NCBI GenBank assembly: GCA_963833745.1
Contig: CAWHZD010000004.1
Location: forward strand, 310,001 to 374,000
DNA: 64,000 nucleotides
Origin: AP-15 sp963833745
GTDB lineage: Bacteria > Pseudomonadota > Alphaproteobacteria > ATCC43930 > CGMCC-115725
Direction: 5' to 3'
Part shown: one piece after another, positions 8,319-16,614 of the stretch
Layout: each line of letters opens with the position of its first letter
Position numbering within the stretch: position 1 is the stretch's first letter
Program-made: the position numbers and the translations under genes
Notes under the pieces: generated by a model
What the model saw: only the letters and a program-made list of their open reading frames with translations
The model's database searches: none
Told to the model about the DNA's origin: nothing

Positions 8319-9398
8319 TCAGCGCTCGGTCAGTTTCAGCTCGATGCGACGGTTGCGGCTGTAGGCCTCCGGCGACGCACCGGGATCGAGCGGCTGAGTG
8401 TCGGCAAAGCCGGCGGCGGCGAGCCGGTCGCCGGGGATCCCTCGGCCGATCGCATAGCGCACGACCGACAGCGCGCGCGCCGTCGACAACTCCCAGTTCG
8501 ACGCAAACAACGGCGTGGCGATCGGGTTGTGGTCGGTGTGGCCGCTGACCAGCAGCACCCAATTGATATCGGAGGGGATTTCGGCGGTGATCTGCTTCAG
8601 CGCGGCGATGACCGGATCGAGTTCTTTCTTGGCGCCGTCGGTCAGCTCGGCACTGCCCGGCGCGAACAGCACTTCCGACTGGAAGACGAAGCGGTCGCCG
8701 ACGACGCGGATGTCGGGACGATTGCCGAGAATGTCGCGTAGGCGTCCGAAGAACTCCGAGCGGTAGCGGGCGAGCTCCTCGACCTTGTTGGCAAGCGCGA
8801 CGTTGAGCTTTTGCCCGAGATCGGCGATCTGGGTCTGCTGCGACTTGACCTTGGCCTGAGAAATGTCGAGCGCCGCGGCGATCGCGGACAGCTGCTGGCG
8901 CAGCGCGGCAATCTGCTGGTTCAACAGGTCGACCTTGGCAAGCGCCTCGCTGCTGACCGATTTTTCCGCGGCAACCGTCTTTTGCGTCACCGCAGCCTGC
9001 TGCTGCTCGGCGGCAAGGCTCGCTTCGAGCTCGGCGGAGCGTTCGCGCAACTTCGCCGCCTCGCCCGCCTTGGCGCCGAGGTCGGCGATCTGGGCGTTCA
9101 GCCTGCCGCGTTCGGCCTGCGCGCTCCGCAACTGCGCGTCGAGCCGGTCGGTACCCTGCCGGAGGTCGGCATTTGCGCCGCGTTCGAGCGACAGCAGATT
9201 GGCGAGCGCATCGACCTGCTGCTGTAGTTTGTGCAGCGCCTCTTCGCGCCCGGACAGCGCCGCGGACAGATAAAACTGCCCGGCGGTGAACACCAGCAGG
9301 ATGAAGATGATCACCATCAACAGCTGCGACAACGCGTCGACAAAGCCGGGCCAAATGTCGATGCTCGGTCGGCGGAAATTTCGCGGGGCGATGGCCAT
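8319..9398 (-). CDS. Membrane-anchored OmpA-like peptidoglycan-binding protein (MotB-like partner)
   Basis: 359 aa. One membrane segment near the N-terminus (about 22-45, FVDALSQLLMVIIFILLVFT), a long Ala/Gln/Leu-rich coiled coil (50-210), and a C-terminal OmpA domain with LFAPGSAELTDGAKKELDPV, LLVSGHTDHNP and a final SRNRRIELKL. The N-terminal segment resembles the proton-channel helix of MotB/ExbD-type proteins and the gene directly follows a MotA-like gene (23-base gap). Long-coil proteins of this kind (COG1360) usually work with their neighbour as a proton-driven stator that pushes on the cell wall. Flagellar genes are absent here, so a flagellar role is not supported. Confidence 0.88.
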   Translation of the reverse strand: MAIAPRNFRRPSIDIWPGFVDALSQLLMVIIFILLVFTAGQFYLSAALSGREEALHKLQQQVDALANLLSLERGANADLRQGTDRLDAQLRSAQAERGRLNAQIADLGAKAGEAAKLRERSAELEASLAAEQQQAAVTQKTVAAEKSVSSEALAKVDLLNQQIAALRQQLSAIAAALDISQAKVKSQQTQIADLGQKLNVALANKVEELARYRSEFFGRLRDILGNRPDIRVVGDRFVFQSEVLFAPGSAELTDGAKKELDPVIAALKQITAEIPSDINWVLLVSGHTDHNPIATPLFASNWELSTARALSVVRYAIGRGIPGDRLAAAGFADTQPLDPGASPEAYSRNRRIELKLTER

Positions 9399-9421
9399 CT
9401 GTCAGCCGGTTTGTTGCGGGA

Positions 9422-10567
9422 TCAGCGGCGGCCTTCCTCGGCCAATGCTGCGATTGTGCGCGCCAGAATACGGATCTCGCCGCGCAGCTCCTGCACGCTC
9501 TGGGCGCGACCTTGGGCCATGTCCTCGATCAGCCGCGCGAGGTAGGCTTCGATATTGCGCAGGTGGTTGCGCAGCGCGTCGTCGTGACCGACCGAGCCGT
9601 CGGCGATGCGAGCGAGCGCCGGTTTCAGCTCGAGCTGGTTTTCGGCGAGCCGCAGCATCAGCATCTGGCCAGCCTTCATCTGCTCGCCGAGGATGCCAAG
9701 GCGGTCGGTCAGGTTCGACAATGTCGAATTGGCGCCGATGCGGCTCTCCTCGCCGCGGGCGAGGATGCGCTGCAGATTTTCGAGGCTGTCCGCGGTCTGT
9801 TCGAGCAATGCCTGGATATAAACCGGAATCGGCGCGTCGCCGGCATCACCCAAGCCACCCCCCGACAGCCGGGTGTAGCTCGACAGCCACTCTTCAAGGT
9901 CGTTGTAGAAACGGTTTTGCGCCTGTCCCGCCTGCAAATCGAGAAAGCCCAGCACGAGACTTCCGGCGAGGCCGAACAATGACGAGCTGAACGCGGTCCC
10001 CATCCCCGCGAGCGGCGATTCGAGCCCGGCTTTTAGGTTGGCAAAGGCGCGCGACAGATCGCCGCCGCCGACGCTCAACCCGCTGATGACGCCACCGACC
10101 GAGCGGACCGTCTCCAGCAGACCGTAGAACGTGCCGAGCAGCCCAAGAAAAATCAAAACACCGATCAGGTAGCGCGAGGTCTCACGGGTCTCGCTGAGCC
10201 GCGAACCGATGCCGTCGAGCAAGGTCTGCAGCGAGTTCGTCGACAGGCTGACCCGGCCGCCTTGCCGCGCCCCCAGCATGCGGGCCATCGGCGCCAGCAG
10301 TCGCGGCTCCCCGCGGCGGCCGGCGACCCCCTCCTCGCCCGCCTGCTGCTGGCGAAAACCCTCGATCCAGTCGATCTCCGGCTCGAGCAGCAGCACCTGG
10401 CGAAAGATGTAAGCGATGCCGGCGACGAGGATGCCGAGGATGACCCCGTTGACACCCGGGTTACCCATAAACGCAGACGCGAGCGACCTGCCGAGCGCCG
10501 CTGCCAGCGCCGCCACCAGCACCAGGAACAGCGCCATCCGCACCAGAAAACGCCGCGGGCGATTCAT
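9422..10567 (-). CDS. MotA/TolQ/ExbB-like proton channel protein
   Basis: 381 aa with hydrophobic segments near residues 8-27 and 38-58 and two more around 140-160 and 205-230 (SLFGLAGSLVLGFLDLQAGQ). The region YLIGVLIFLGLLGTFYGLLE with the following Gly-rich part is the characteristic MotA/TolQ core helix. The C-terminal half is cytoplasmic and helical. With the OmpA-like gene just downstream it forms a two-gene stator operon. What it drives cannot be told; gene order, not homology to true flagellar motA, is the basis for pairing. Confidence 0.86.
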   Translation of the reverse strand: MNRPRRFLVRMALFLVLVAALAAALGRSLASAFMGNPGVNGVILGILVAGIAYIFRQVLLLEPEIDWIEGFRQQQAGEEGVAGRRGEPRLLAPMARMLGARQGGRVSLSTNSLQTLLDGIGSRLSETRETSRYLIGVLIFLGLLGTFYGLLETVRSVGGVISGLSVGGGDLSRAFANLKAGLESPLAGMGTAFSSSLFGLAGSLVLGFLDLQAGQAQNRFYNDLEEWLSSYTRLSGGGLGDAGDAPIPVYIQALLEQTADSLENLQRILARGEESRIGANSTLSNLTDRLGILGEQMKAGQMLMLRLAENQLELKPALARIADGSVGHDDALRNHLRNIEAYLARLIEDMAQGRAQSVQELRGEIRILARTIAALAEEGRR

Positions 10568-10814
10568 CGGGCCGCTCCGCAGAAAGCGCCGATCGGGAAT
10601 GCCCTTGCCGGTCTCACCCCTGGGGGCCCGGAAACAGGGCCTGTCGTGGCGGCATTCGTCGGCCGAGCACGAAGCACATTCTTGATCCTACCCTGGCCAC
10701 GTCGACTCGGACGCCACCCGGCGCGGGTCCGCGGGCGTCGTCGAGTACAGTAAAAATTAGCGTATCGAATGATTTAAAGACAACAAAAATGCCGCGAGCG
10801 GTATCGCTTGTCTT

Positions 10815-11654
10815 CTACCTTTCCTTGTATAAAGCCGCCGGCGCCGCAGCCCGGGCGGTCCGCAGCGCCTCGCGGATCAGCGCCGCCAGTGGTAGATGAA
10901 GGTGATCGTTGGCGGCGAGCACGTCGCCGCTCGTCATCATCGTCTGGCCGCCCGACAGATCGCTGACGTAGCCGCCCGCCTCGCGGACCAGCAACAGCCC
11001 GGCGGCGACGTCCCACGGCGCCAGGCCGAATTCCCAGAACCCCTCGAAACGTCCGGCCGCGACATAGGCGAGGTCGAGCGCCGCAGCACCTACGCGCCGC
11101 ACGCCGCCGGTCGCGCCCATGACCGCCGTCAGGGTCGCCAGATAGGTGGCTCGGTCGCCGCGGACGCCGAGCGGCATGCCGGTGCCGATTACCGCCTCGG
11201 CGAGCCGCCGCCGCGCCGAAACCCGCAGCCGGCGATCGTTGACATAGGCGCCGAGGCCCTTTTCGGCCGAATACATCTCGTCGCGGACCGGGTCGTAGAC
11301 CAGCCCGGCGACGATCTCGCCGTCGCGCTCGAGCGCGATCGAAATCGCAAAATGCGGGATGCCGTGCAGAAAATTGGTCGTCCCGTCGAGCGGATCGACG
11401 ATCCAGCGGTGGCGCGGGTCGCTGCCCGCTTCGGCGCCGCCCTCCTCAAACAGCAACCCGTAACCGGGACGGGCCCGCGCCAACTCGTTCTTGAGCGTGC
11501 GTTCGGCCTTGAGGTCGGCGGTCGAGACGAAATCGCCCGGCCCTTTGACCGAGACCTGCAGCTGCTCGACCTCGCCGAAATCGCGCAACAGGCCGCGGGC
11601 CGCCTTGAGCGCGGCGTTCGACATGACATTCAGGATCGGCGAGCGCAAAGCCAT
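10815..11654 (-). CDS. suhB: Inositol-1-monophosphatase family phosphatase (SuhB-like)
   Basis: 279 aa, the usual length. The metal-binding motifs are all present: FEEGG (Glu of motif 1), WIVDPLDGTTNFLHGIPHFA (motif 2) and the C-terminal WDVAAGLLLVREAGG (motif 3). It hydrolyses inositol phosphates or related sugar phosphates with Mg2+; SuhB proteins also act in rRNA transcription in E. coli, which need not hold here. Its start lies 28 bases after the efp stop codon, so it is the second gene of an efp-suhB operon. Confidence 0.92.
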   Translation of the reverse strand: MALRSPILNVMSNAALKAARGLLRDFGEVEQLQVSVKGPGDFVSTADLKAERTLKNELARARPGYGLLFEEGGAEAGSDPRHRWIVDPLDGTTNFLHGIPHFAISIALERDGEIVAGLVYDPVRDEMYSAEKGLGAYVNDRRLRVSARRRLAEAVIGTGMPLGVRGDRATYLATLTAVMGATGGVRRVGAAALDLAYVAAGRFEGFWEFGLAPWDVAAGLLLVREAGGYVSDLSGGQTMMTSGDVLAANDHLHLPLAALIREALRTARAAAPAALYKER

Positions 11655-11682
11655 CGCGGCGGCCTCCCGCCCGGTGCCCGGC

Positions 11683-12249
11683 TCAGTCCTTCGCCCGCTC
11701 CATGTAGCTGCCGTCGGCGGTGTTGACGACGATCCGGGTCCCCGCCTCGATATAGGGCGGGATCATGACCCGGCGGCCGTTTTCGAGCTTGCCGGGCTTG
11801 TAGGACGACGACGCCGTCTGCCCGCGCACGACCGGATCGGCCTCGACCACCGCCATCGTAACACTCTGCGGTAATTCAACCGAGAGCGGCGTACCTTCGT
11901 ACAGCATGACCGTGCAGACCATCCCGTCACGCAGGAAATCGGCGGGCTCGCCAATCGTCTCGGTCGGGATCGAGACCTGCTCGAACGTGTCGTTGTCCAT
12001 AAACGTCGCCTGGCCGCCCTCAGCGTAGAGGAACTGCATCTCCTTTTCGTCGAGGCGGACGCGCTCGACGGTCTCCTGGGTACGGTAGCGGTCGTTGAGC
12101 TTGATCCCGCTGCGCAGATCGCGCATCTCGACCTGAGCAAACGCGCCGCCCTTGCCGGGTTGGACCAGTTCGCGTTTCAACACGATCCACAGCTTGCCCT
12201 GGTGCTCGAGGACATTGCCCGGCTTGATGTCGATGGCGTTGATCTTCAT
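11683..12249 (-). CDS. efp: Elongation factor P
   Basis: 188 aa, standard length for EF-P. The start at 12249 gives MKINAIDIKPGNVLEHQGKL; a longer frame upstream adds a non-conserved tail and was not chosen. The loop VQPGKGGAFAQ carries Lys33 at the modification site, which is the lysine type recognised by EpmA. The C-terminal region GRRVMIPPYIEAGTRIVVNT is the OB domain. EF-P relieves ribosome stalling at polyproline. The gene for its lysyl-transferase epmA lies divergently 94 bases away, so this strain should use beta-lysylation or lysylation rather than rhamnosylation. Confidence 0.97.
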   Translation of the reverse strand: MKINAIDIKPGNVLEHQGKLWIVLKRELVQPGKGGAFAQVEMRDLRSGIKLNDRYRTQETVERVRLDEKEMQFLYAEGGQATFMDNDTFEQVSIPTETIGEPADFLRDGMVCTVMLYEGTPLSVELPQSVTMAVVEADPVVRGQTASSSYKPGKLENGRRVMIPPYIEAGTRIVVNTADGSYMERAKD

Positions 12250-12343
12250 GGCACGGATCCTGGTAGGGCTGGCGCGCGGTTGGGCGGCTGTCGCCCAGAC
12301 ATTAGCACGGGCCGAAGTTACGGCAAGACGGAGCACCGAGACG
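12250..12343. promoter_or_regulatory. Divergent efp / epmA promoter region
   Basis: The 94 bases between the two divergent starts must hold both promoters. No consensus -35/-10 boxes stand out by eye. Called from gene arrangement only. Confidence 0.4.
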
Positions 12344-13430
12344 ATGGAGCAATGGTGGCGGCCCGAGCGCTTTGCATTGCGCCGCCTGCGGCTGGAACAG
12401 CGGGGTCGTATTCTGGAGGCGGTGCGCGGTTTTTTTGCGGGGCAAGGGTTTGTCGAGTGTCGACACCCCGGCCCTGCAGGTCAGCCCCGGCCTCGAACCG
12501 CATCTGAAGGCCTTTGCGACCAAATTGCACGACCCAGGCGACGGTCGAACTTTGCGGCGCTATCTGCACACCTCACCCGAATTCGCGATGAAAAAGCTGC
12601 TGGCGGCCGGAATGCCGCGGATCTGGCAGCTGGCGCATGTGTTTCGTGACGGCGAGCGCAGCGCCACCCATCATCCCGAGTTTTCGATGCTCGAATGGTA
12701 TCGGGCCGCCGCCGGGTGGCGCGATCTGATCGCCGACTGCATCGGCCTGCTCCGCGCCTGCCAAGCGGCGGCTCACTCTTCCTCATCGTCATCGCCGCAC
12801 TTGACCCGGCCACTCGCGGCGCCCGAAGAAGCCCTGACTTGGCGAGGCCGTAGCGCCGACGCCCGGCGGCCATGGCAACAAATCAGCGTCGCCGAGGCCT
12901 TCCGTACCCATTGCGGGCTCGACATCCTGGCGACCGCACCCGACCCGCTCAATCCCGATGTCGCGCTGCTCGCCCCTGAGGCGCGCCGGATCGGCATCGA
13001 ACCGCATTCGGGCGACGATTGGGAGACGCTCTACTTCCGCATCTTTCTCGACCGGATCGAGCCGTTTCTCGGCATCGGCGCCCCCACAATCCTCTACGAT
13101 TTCCCGGTATCGATGGCCGCGCTGTCGCGCCCCAACGCCGACGACCCGCGCCTTGCCGAGCGCTTCGAGCTTTACGTCTGCGGTCTCGAGCTCGCCAACG
13201 CCTTTGGCGAATTGACCGACCCGGCGGAGCAGCGCGCCCGCTTTCGCGCCGACCAAGCCAGACAGCAGGCGCTCTACGGCGATACCTACCCGATCGACGA
13301 GGATTTTCTTGCTGCTCTCGAAGCCGGACTGCCGCCGTCCGCCGGCATCGCCCTCGGCTTCGACCGTCTCGTCATGCTCGCCACCGCCGCCGCCGACATC
13401 GAAGACGTGCTGTGGGCGCCGGTGCGTTAG
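12344..13430 (+). pseudogene. epmA: EF-P lysine lysyltransferase EpmA (GenX), frameshifted
   Basis: Class II lysyl-tRNA-synthetase-like enzyme without an anticodon domain, which modifies EF-P. The N-terminus MEQWWRPERFALRRLRLEQR reads in one frame from the ATG at 12344 to about GFFAGQGFVE, and the rest (VDTPALQVSPGLEPHLKAFA to EDVLWAPVR) reads in another. One extra base is enough to explain the break: either T12458, or one T of the seven-T run at 12430-12436. The catalytic parts are intact: HTSPEFAMKKLL, FRDGERSATHHPEFSMLEWY, ELANAFGELTD and GIALGFDRLVML. The intact remainder (352 aa from an internal start) suggests a sequencing error or a recent mutation rather than old decay. Confidence 0.85.
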
Positions 13431-13497
13431 TCGGTCTACGAGGTCCTTCGGTCAACGCCGGTTTCGCAAAACTCGCACGCGTCCCTCGGCACCGGGG

Positions 13498-14037
13498 TCA
13501 TTTCCCGAGCCATCGGGCGGTGCATTGGTCGAGAGATTGGCAAGCGCGCTGGTCGATTTCGGCGTCGCTCAGGGTGCTGAGCGGGTGGTCGATGACGACC
13601 GGGGCGAGTTCGGGCATGCCGAGGGCTTGGCACTGCATCAGCGCCTCGTGCAAAAATTCGGTGGTGACGATGACCGCCGTCGGGCGGCCCAGGGCTTCGA
13701 GACTGACGGCGTCATGCGTACAGCACGACGTGCACGAGCCTCAATCGCCGATCGCGGTCAGGACGATGTCGTTGTCGGCGGCAATGATTTTGATCAATGC
13801 CGGGTCGGCGTCTTTCGAAAAGCTTTCCTTGCGGTAGTAATTGACCGCGGCAAGCGCCGCCTGCTCGCCAAGCTGCGCCACCGTCTTGCGCAACAGCCGG
13901 TTGGCGTTCCACTTGGTGTTGTCGAGCACGCCGAGGCGCAGTCCGGCAAGATCACGCCGCCGCGGCGCGAGCCTGGTTCGCCCTGCTTCAACCACGCCGC
14001 GTGGGTCGAAAACGACGAGTCCCAATGCATTCGTCAT
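13498..14037 (-). CDS. UGSC-family selenoprotein candidate with in-frame TGA (Sec99)
   Basis: Reading through one TGA (13741-13743) gives a 179-aa protein. The ATG at 14037 has AGGAG nine bases upstream. The sequence runs MTNALGLVVFDPRGVVEAG ... LGVLDNTKWNANRLLRK ... AADNDIVLTAIGD, then the TGA, then GSCTSCCTHDAVSLEALGRP ... TTEFLHEALMQCQALGMPEL ... IDHPLSTLSDAEIDQ and a TGA stop at 13498. The motif U-G-S-C after a hydrophobic strand is the hallmark of the UGSC family, known from metagenomes with either Sec or Cys at that site. Homology clearly continues past the TGA. It is probably a thiol/selenol redox protein, substrate unknown. Conventional gene callers will report only the N-terminal 98 residues. 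A nonsense mutation of a Cys codon is the alternative. Confidence 0.8.
13708..13743 (-). promoter_or_regulatory. Candidate bacterial SECIS hairpin at the UGSC in-frame TGA
   Basis: Directly 3' of the TGA, the transcript can pair GGC-UCGUGC with GCAUGA-(C)-GCC, a nine-base-pair stem with one G-U pair and one bulged C. A short inner helix (GU/AC) caps it with an eight-base loop containing GU. The loop begins about 14 bases after the TGA. An alternative inner pairing (GUGCA/UGUAC) is possible. Folded by hand; no energy computed. Confidence 0.45.
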
Positions 14038-14067
14038 TGCATTTGCTCCTGTCGATGGCCGAGCGTT

Positions 14068-14194
14068 GTCATTGCGAGCCCACGGGTCCGCGCTATGTGC
14101 GGCCCGAGGATAAACTCCGCGAAGCATTCCCGACCATTCCGACGTCCCGCTCGCCAGATCGAGATTGCTTCGTCACCGCGCTCCGCGCAATGAC
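14068..14194. repeat. Short intergenic palindromic-ended repeat (RIME/MITE-like)
   Basis: The 195-base gap between the UGSC gene and its neighbour contains a 127-base block bounded by GTCATTGCG and its exact complement CGCAATGAC. The inner right part (GATTGCTTCGTC...CGCGCTCCGCG) is the kind of sequence seen in many dispersed intergenic repeats of Rhizobiales-type genomes. Only one copy was noticed in this window. Confidence 0.4.
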
Positions 14195-14232
14195 CCCGGG
14201 ATTGGGCGCATAACTGATTCCCGAGGTGTCCG

Positions 14233-15363
14233 CTATAAGTAGCACGTGCCGTCGACGCAGACGGGCTCGCGGCGCGGTCCGGCGCCGCTTTCAATGCTGC
14301 GCAGGACCGGCGACGACATGTGACCCCAGCCGGGGATGAAGGCCGAAAAGCGGCCGGCCTCGCCGCCGACGACAAACAGGTGGATATGGTCGGGGTCGGG
14401 AACGACCGGGATGCGCGAACCCTGCTCGCGCTTGTACCAGCGCGGCAGGTTGCGGTTGTAGATCTTGCCGTAGCGCTCGTCGAAGGTCAGCTGGGAAAAG
14501 AGATTATAGGCGTTCGTGTGCAGGTAGCTCTTGACGTCGTGACGGGTCCAGCCTTTGCCGGCGATCGTGCGGGCATGCTCGGGGCCGATGACTACCGCGC
14601 AATGGCCGCTCGACACTGCGTTGTTGTTGGCGATCGTGCTCATCGCCGAGCAGATGCTGTCGAGAATGCCTTCAGCGTCGTTGGCGACGTGGTTGGTGAC
14701 GCTGTGCGGCGGCTCGGCGGCGAGCACGAACACCGTCGAATCTTCGGCGCCAAAGCCCTTTTCGACATGGTACGGCGCCCACGGGCTCGCCGCCTCGTTC
14801 TCGGCGACGCAATAGGTGTATTTGCCGGGGTGGCCCAACGTGCTCTTGTCGAGGTCGCCCGGCCGGCCGCCGCCGACATTGAGCAATACGAGGCGCAACG
14901 CCCGCCCGATCGTCGCATTGGCGCGGTTGCCCGAGCCAAAGGCGTTGCCGCCGCCATTCATGCCGATCGCCCCCGCCACCGGGCCATTGACGACCAACAG
15001 CGGGGCCGCCATATGCGTCGTCGCCTGCACCCCGTTCAGGTTGAAGGCCGTGGCGGTCACGGCCAGCATCGCCGCGCGCACCACCGGCGCGTAATCGGCC
15101 TTGCAGCCGGCCATCACCATGTTGACCGCCAATAATTCGCGGGTCAGGCTGCCATGCCGCGGCGGCACCTTGCATTCGACGAAGTGCGGATCGCCGCCAA
15201 GAGCCTCGACGAATTCATCGACCCGCTCGCGCGTCGGCGGCACCACCGGCAGCCCGTCGGTCCAGCCCTGCGCGAAATACCATTCGACCAGATCGGTCCC
15301 GGCCGGCACGCGCCGGATGCCGGTTTCGGCCTTGTCGGCGACATCCGCAACTGCACTCGCCAT
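14233..15363 (-). CDS. Conserved protein of unknown function, partner of the UGSC selenoprotein
   Basis: 376 aa from the ATG at 15363, which has a strong GGAGGAAGG site; a frame extending 180 bases upstream was not used. No catalytic motif is recognised. Visible features: DLVEWYFAQGWTDGLPVVPP near the N-terminus, GVQATTHMAAPLLVVNGP, a Gly-rich stretch GAIGMNGGGNAFGSGNRANA, and the C-terminal tail CVDGTCYL with two cysteines that could act as a redox relay. The gene lies just upstream of the UGSC selenoprotein on the same strand (195-base gap with a repeat), and such tight pairing suggests joint function. Function is not claimed. Confidence 0.8.
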   Translation of the reverse strand: MASAVADVADKAETGIRRVPAGTDLVEWYFAQGWTDGLPVVPPTRERVDEFVEALGGDPHFVECKVPPRHGSLTRELLAVNMVMAGCKADYAPVVRAAMLAVTATAFNLNGVQATTHMAAPLLVVNGPVAGAIGMNGGGNAFGSGNRANATIGRALRLVLLNVGGGRPGDLDKSTLGHPGKYTYCVAENEAASPWAPYHVEKGFGAEDSTVFVLAAEPPHSVTNHVANDAEGILDSICSAMSTIANNNAVSSGHCAVVIGPEHARTIAGKGWTRHDVKSYLHTNAYNLFSQLTFDERYGKIYNRNLPRWYKREQGSRIPVVPDPDHIHLFVVGGEAGRFSAFIPGWGHMSSPVLRSIESGAGPRREPVCVDGTCYL

Positions 15364-15584
15364 GCCCTTCCTCCGGCAAACAAAGATGCCAAAGATACCA
15401 CTTTCGCGAAGGATCGGCGCGCCATCGAATTGCAGATCTCCAGTGCATCGGCTTAGGCCGGTTTCGTGCGAAATCACGAGAATCATGGTTGTATGTTCAA
15501 GCGGCGTCCGCCGGCGCCTATGTCGTGAACCCGATTTGTTCACCCCTGCTTAACCTTTAGCGGGGTAGGATCGGTGATCAGCGA

Positions 15585-16550
15585 ATGCACGTCCGCGGAG
15601 CTGCAGGCTATCGACGCGAGGCTTTGGTGAATCGCCTTACCATGCTGGTCACGCCCGCCGGGCAATGGGTCCTCGAAAACAGCGTCGAGTTTTTCGCCGC
15701 CCTGGGCGACATCGACCCCGATTACGACGCCGCGTCGTTCGCAGTAAAGAACCAGGGTTTCGTCAAGTTTCAGATCCACGACCAATCGATTATCGAGATC
15801 GAGCTGCATCCTTACGCGGTGGAACTTCCGGCGCTGCTCGCGGTTCAGCAACAGCTGACGACCTCGAACGTGCGGTTATTCCGCATCCGATACTTCACCT
15901 CTTCATGGCAGTCCGAAATTCTGTCAGACCGTGATCTCGCGATTTCACGGTTGTCCGAGCTATGCGCTCCAAAGTTCGTACCCGCCGCAAAAGACCAATT
16001 CCTGATTGAGCCACAGGAGTTTTCGAAATTATATGACAGTGACGAAAGTCCGCTTCAGCGTTTGGCGCAAAAGTGGCGAATGTCGTTCGGGCATTTTGAT
16101 CCGAGCGTGATCTCCTTTGCCATCAACCAGCAATTGCTGTCGCGGCTGATGATCTTCGGGATGAGGCCCGATTGGACCGATCCGGTTTTCCGCTTTATCG
16201 GCGACGGATTCCGCTGGCTCGAAGGCAACTATCAGTTCAACGGGATCGTCCAAAGGGTCGAGAATCAGCCCGACAGGGATTACGGCGAGTGGGTTTCGGA
16301 ATTTTATAAAAACGTCGCTCGCACCGGCCAGCCGCGCTATGACCATGTCACCGCTGCGATCCAGGTGTCGCCCGGCAAGCCGAATTTCTTTACCTCGCAT
16401 TATGAGCGGTTGCTGCTGCCCTGGAAGACGTCATCGGACGAGGTCCTGGTCTCGATGTTGTCGCGCAAGCTGGCTGACGACGGCGCCGCCAAATCCGCGG
16501 CGTCGGAGGTCGGATACCCTCTAGAAAGAATTGCAAAGAAATCGTCGTAG
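15585..16550 (+). CDS. Hypothetical protein
   Basis: 321 aa, not recognised. The codon use, low cysteine content and even composition look like a real protein. Notable parts are an acidic middle segment, LAQKWRMSFGHFDPSVISFA, and a C-terminal region (YDHVTAAIQVSPGKPNFFTS) whose mix of strand and aromatic residues recalls the end of PAS-like sensory domains. No signal peptide or membrane segment is seen. It converges on the GNAT-like gene, and its 3' end overlaps the frame-corrected 3' end of that gene on the other strand. The start may be a few codons downstream (GTG at 15627). Confidence 0.6.
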   Translation: MHVRGAAGYRREALVNRLTMLVTPAGQWVLENSVEFFAALGDIDPDYDAASFAVKNQGFVKFQIHDQSIIEIELHPYAVELPALLAVQQQLTTSNVRLFRIRYFTSSWQSEILSDRDLAISRLSELCAPKFVPAAKDQFLIEPQEFSKLYDSDESPLQRLAQKWRMSFGHFDPSVISFAINQQLLSRLMIFGMRPDWTDPVFRFIGDGFRWLEGNYQFNGIVQRVENQPDRDYGEWVSEFYKNVARTGQPRYDHVTAAIQVSPGKPNFFTSHYERLLLPWKTSSDEVLVSMLSRKLADDGAAKSAASEVGYPLERIAKKSS

Positions 16551-16614
16551 GCATCCTCGGCGGAGACGCTGACCAGCACATTTTCGATGGCTCCGGAGGG
16601 CGCGCCAGGGAATA

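Noticed and set aside
8319..10567. Flagellar motor genes motA and motB
   Set aside because: The proteins are only MotA- and MotB-like; no flagellar genes are near and the long coiled coil is not typical of MotB.
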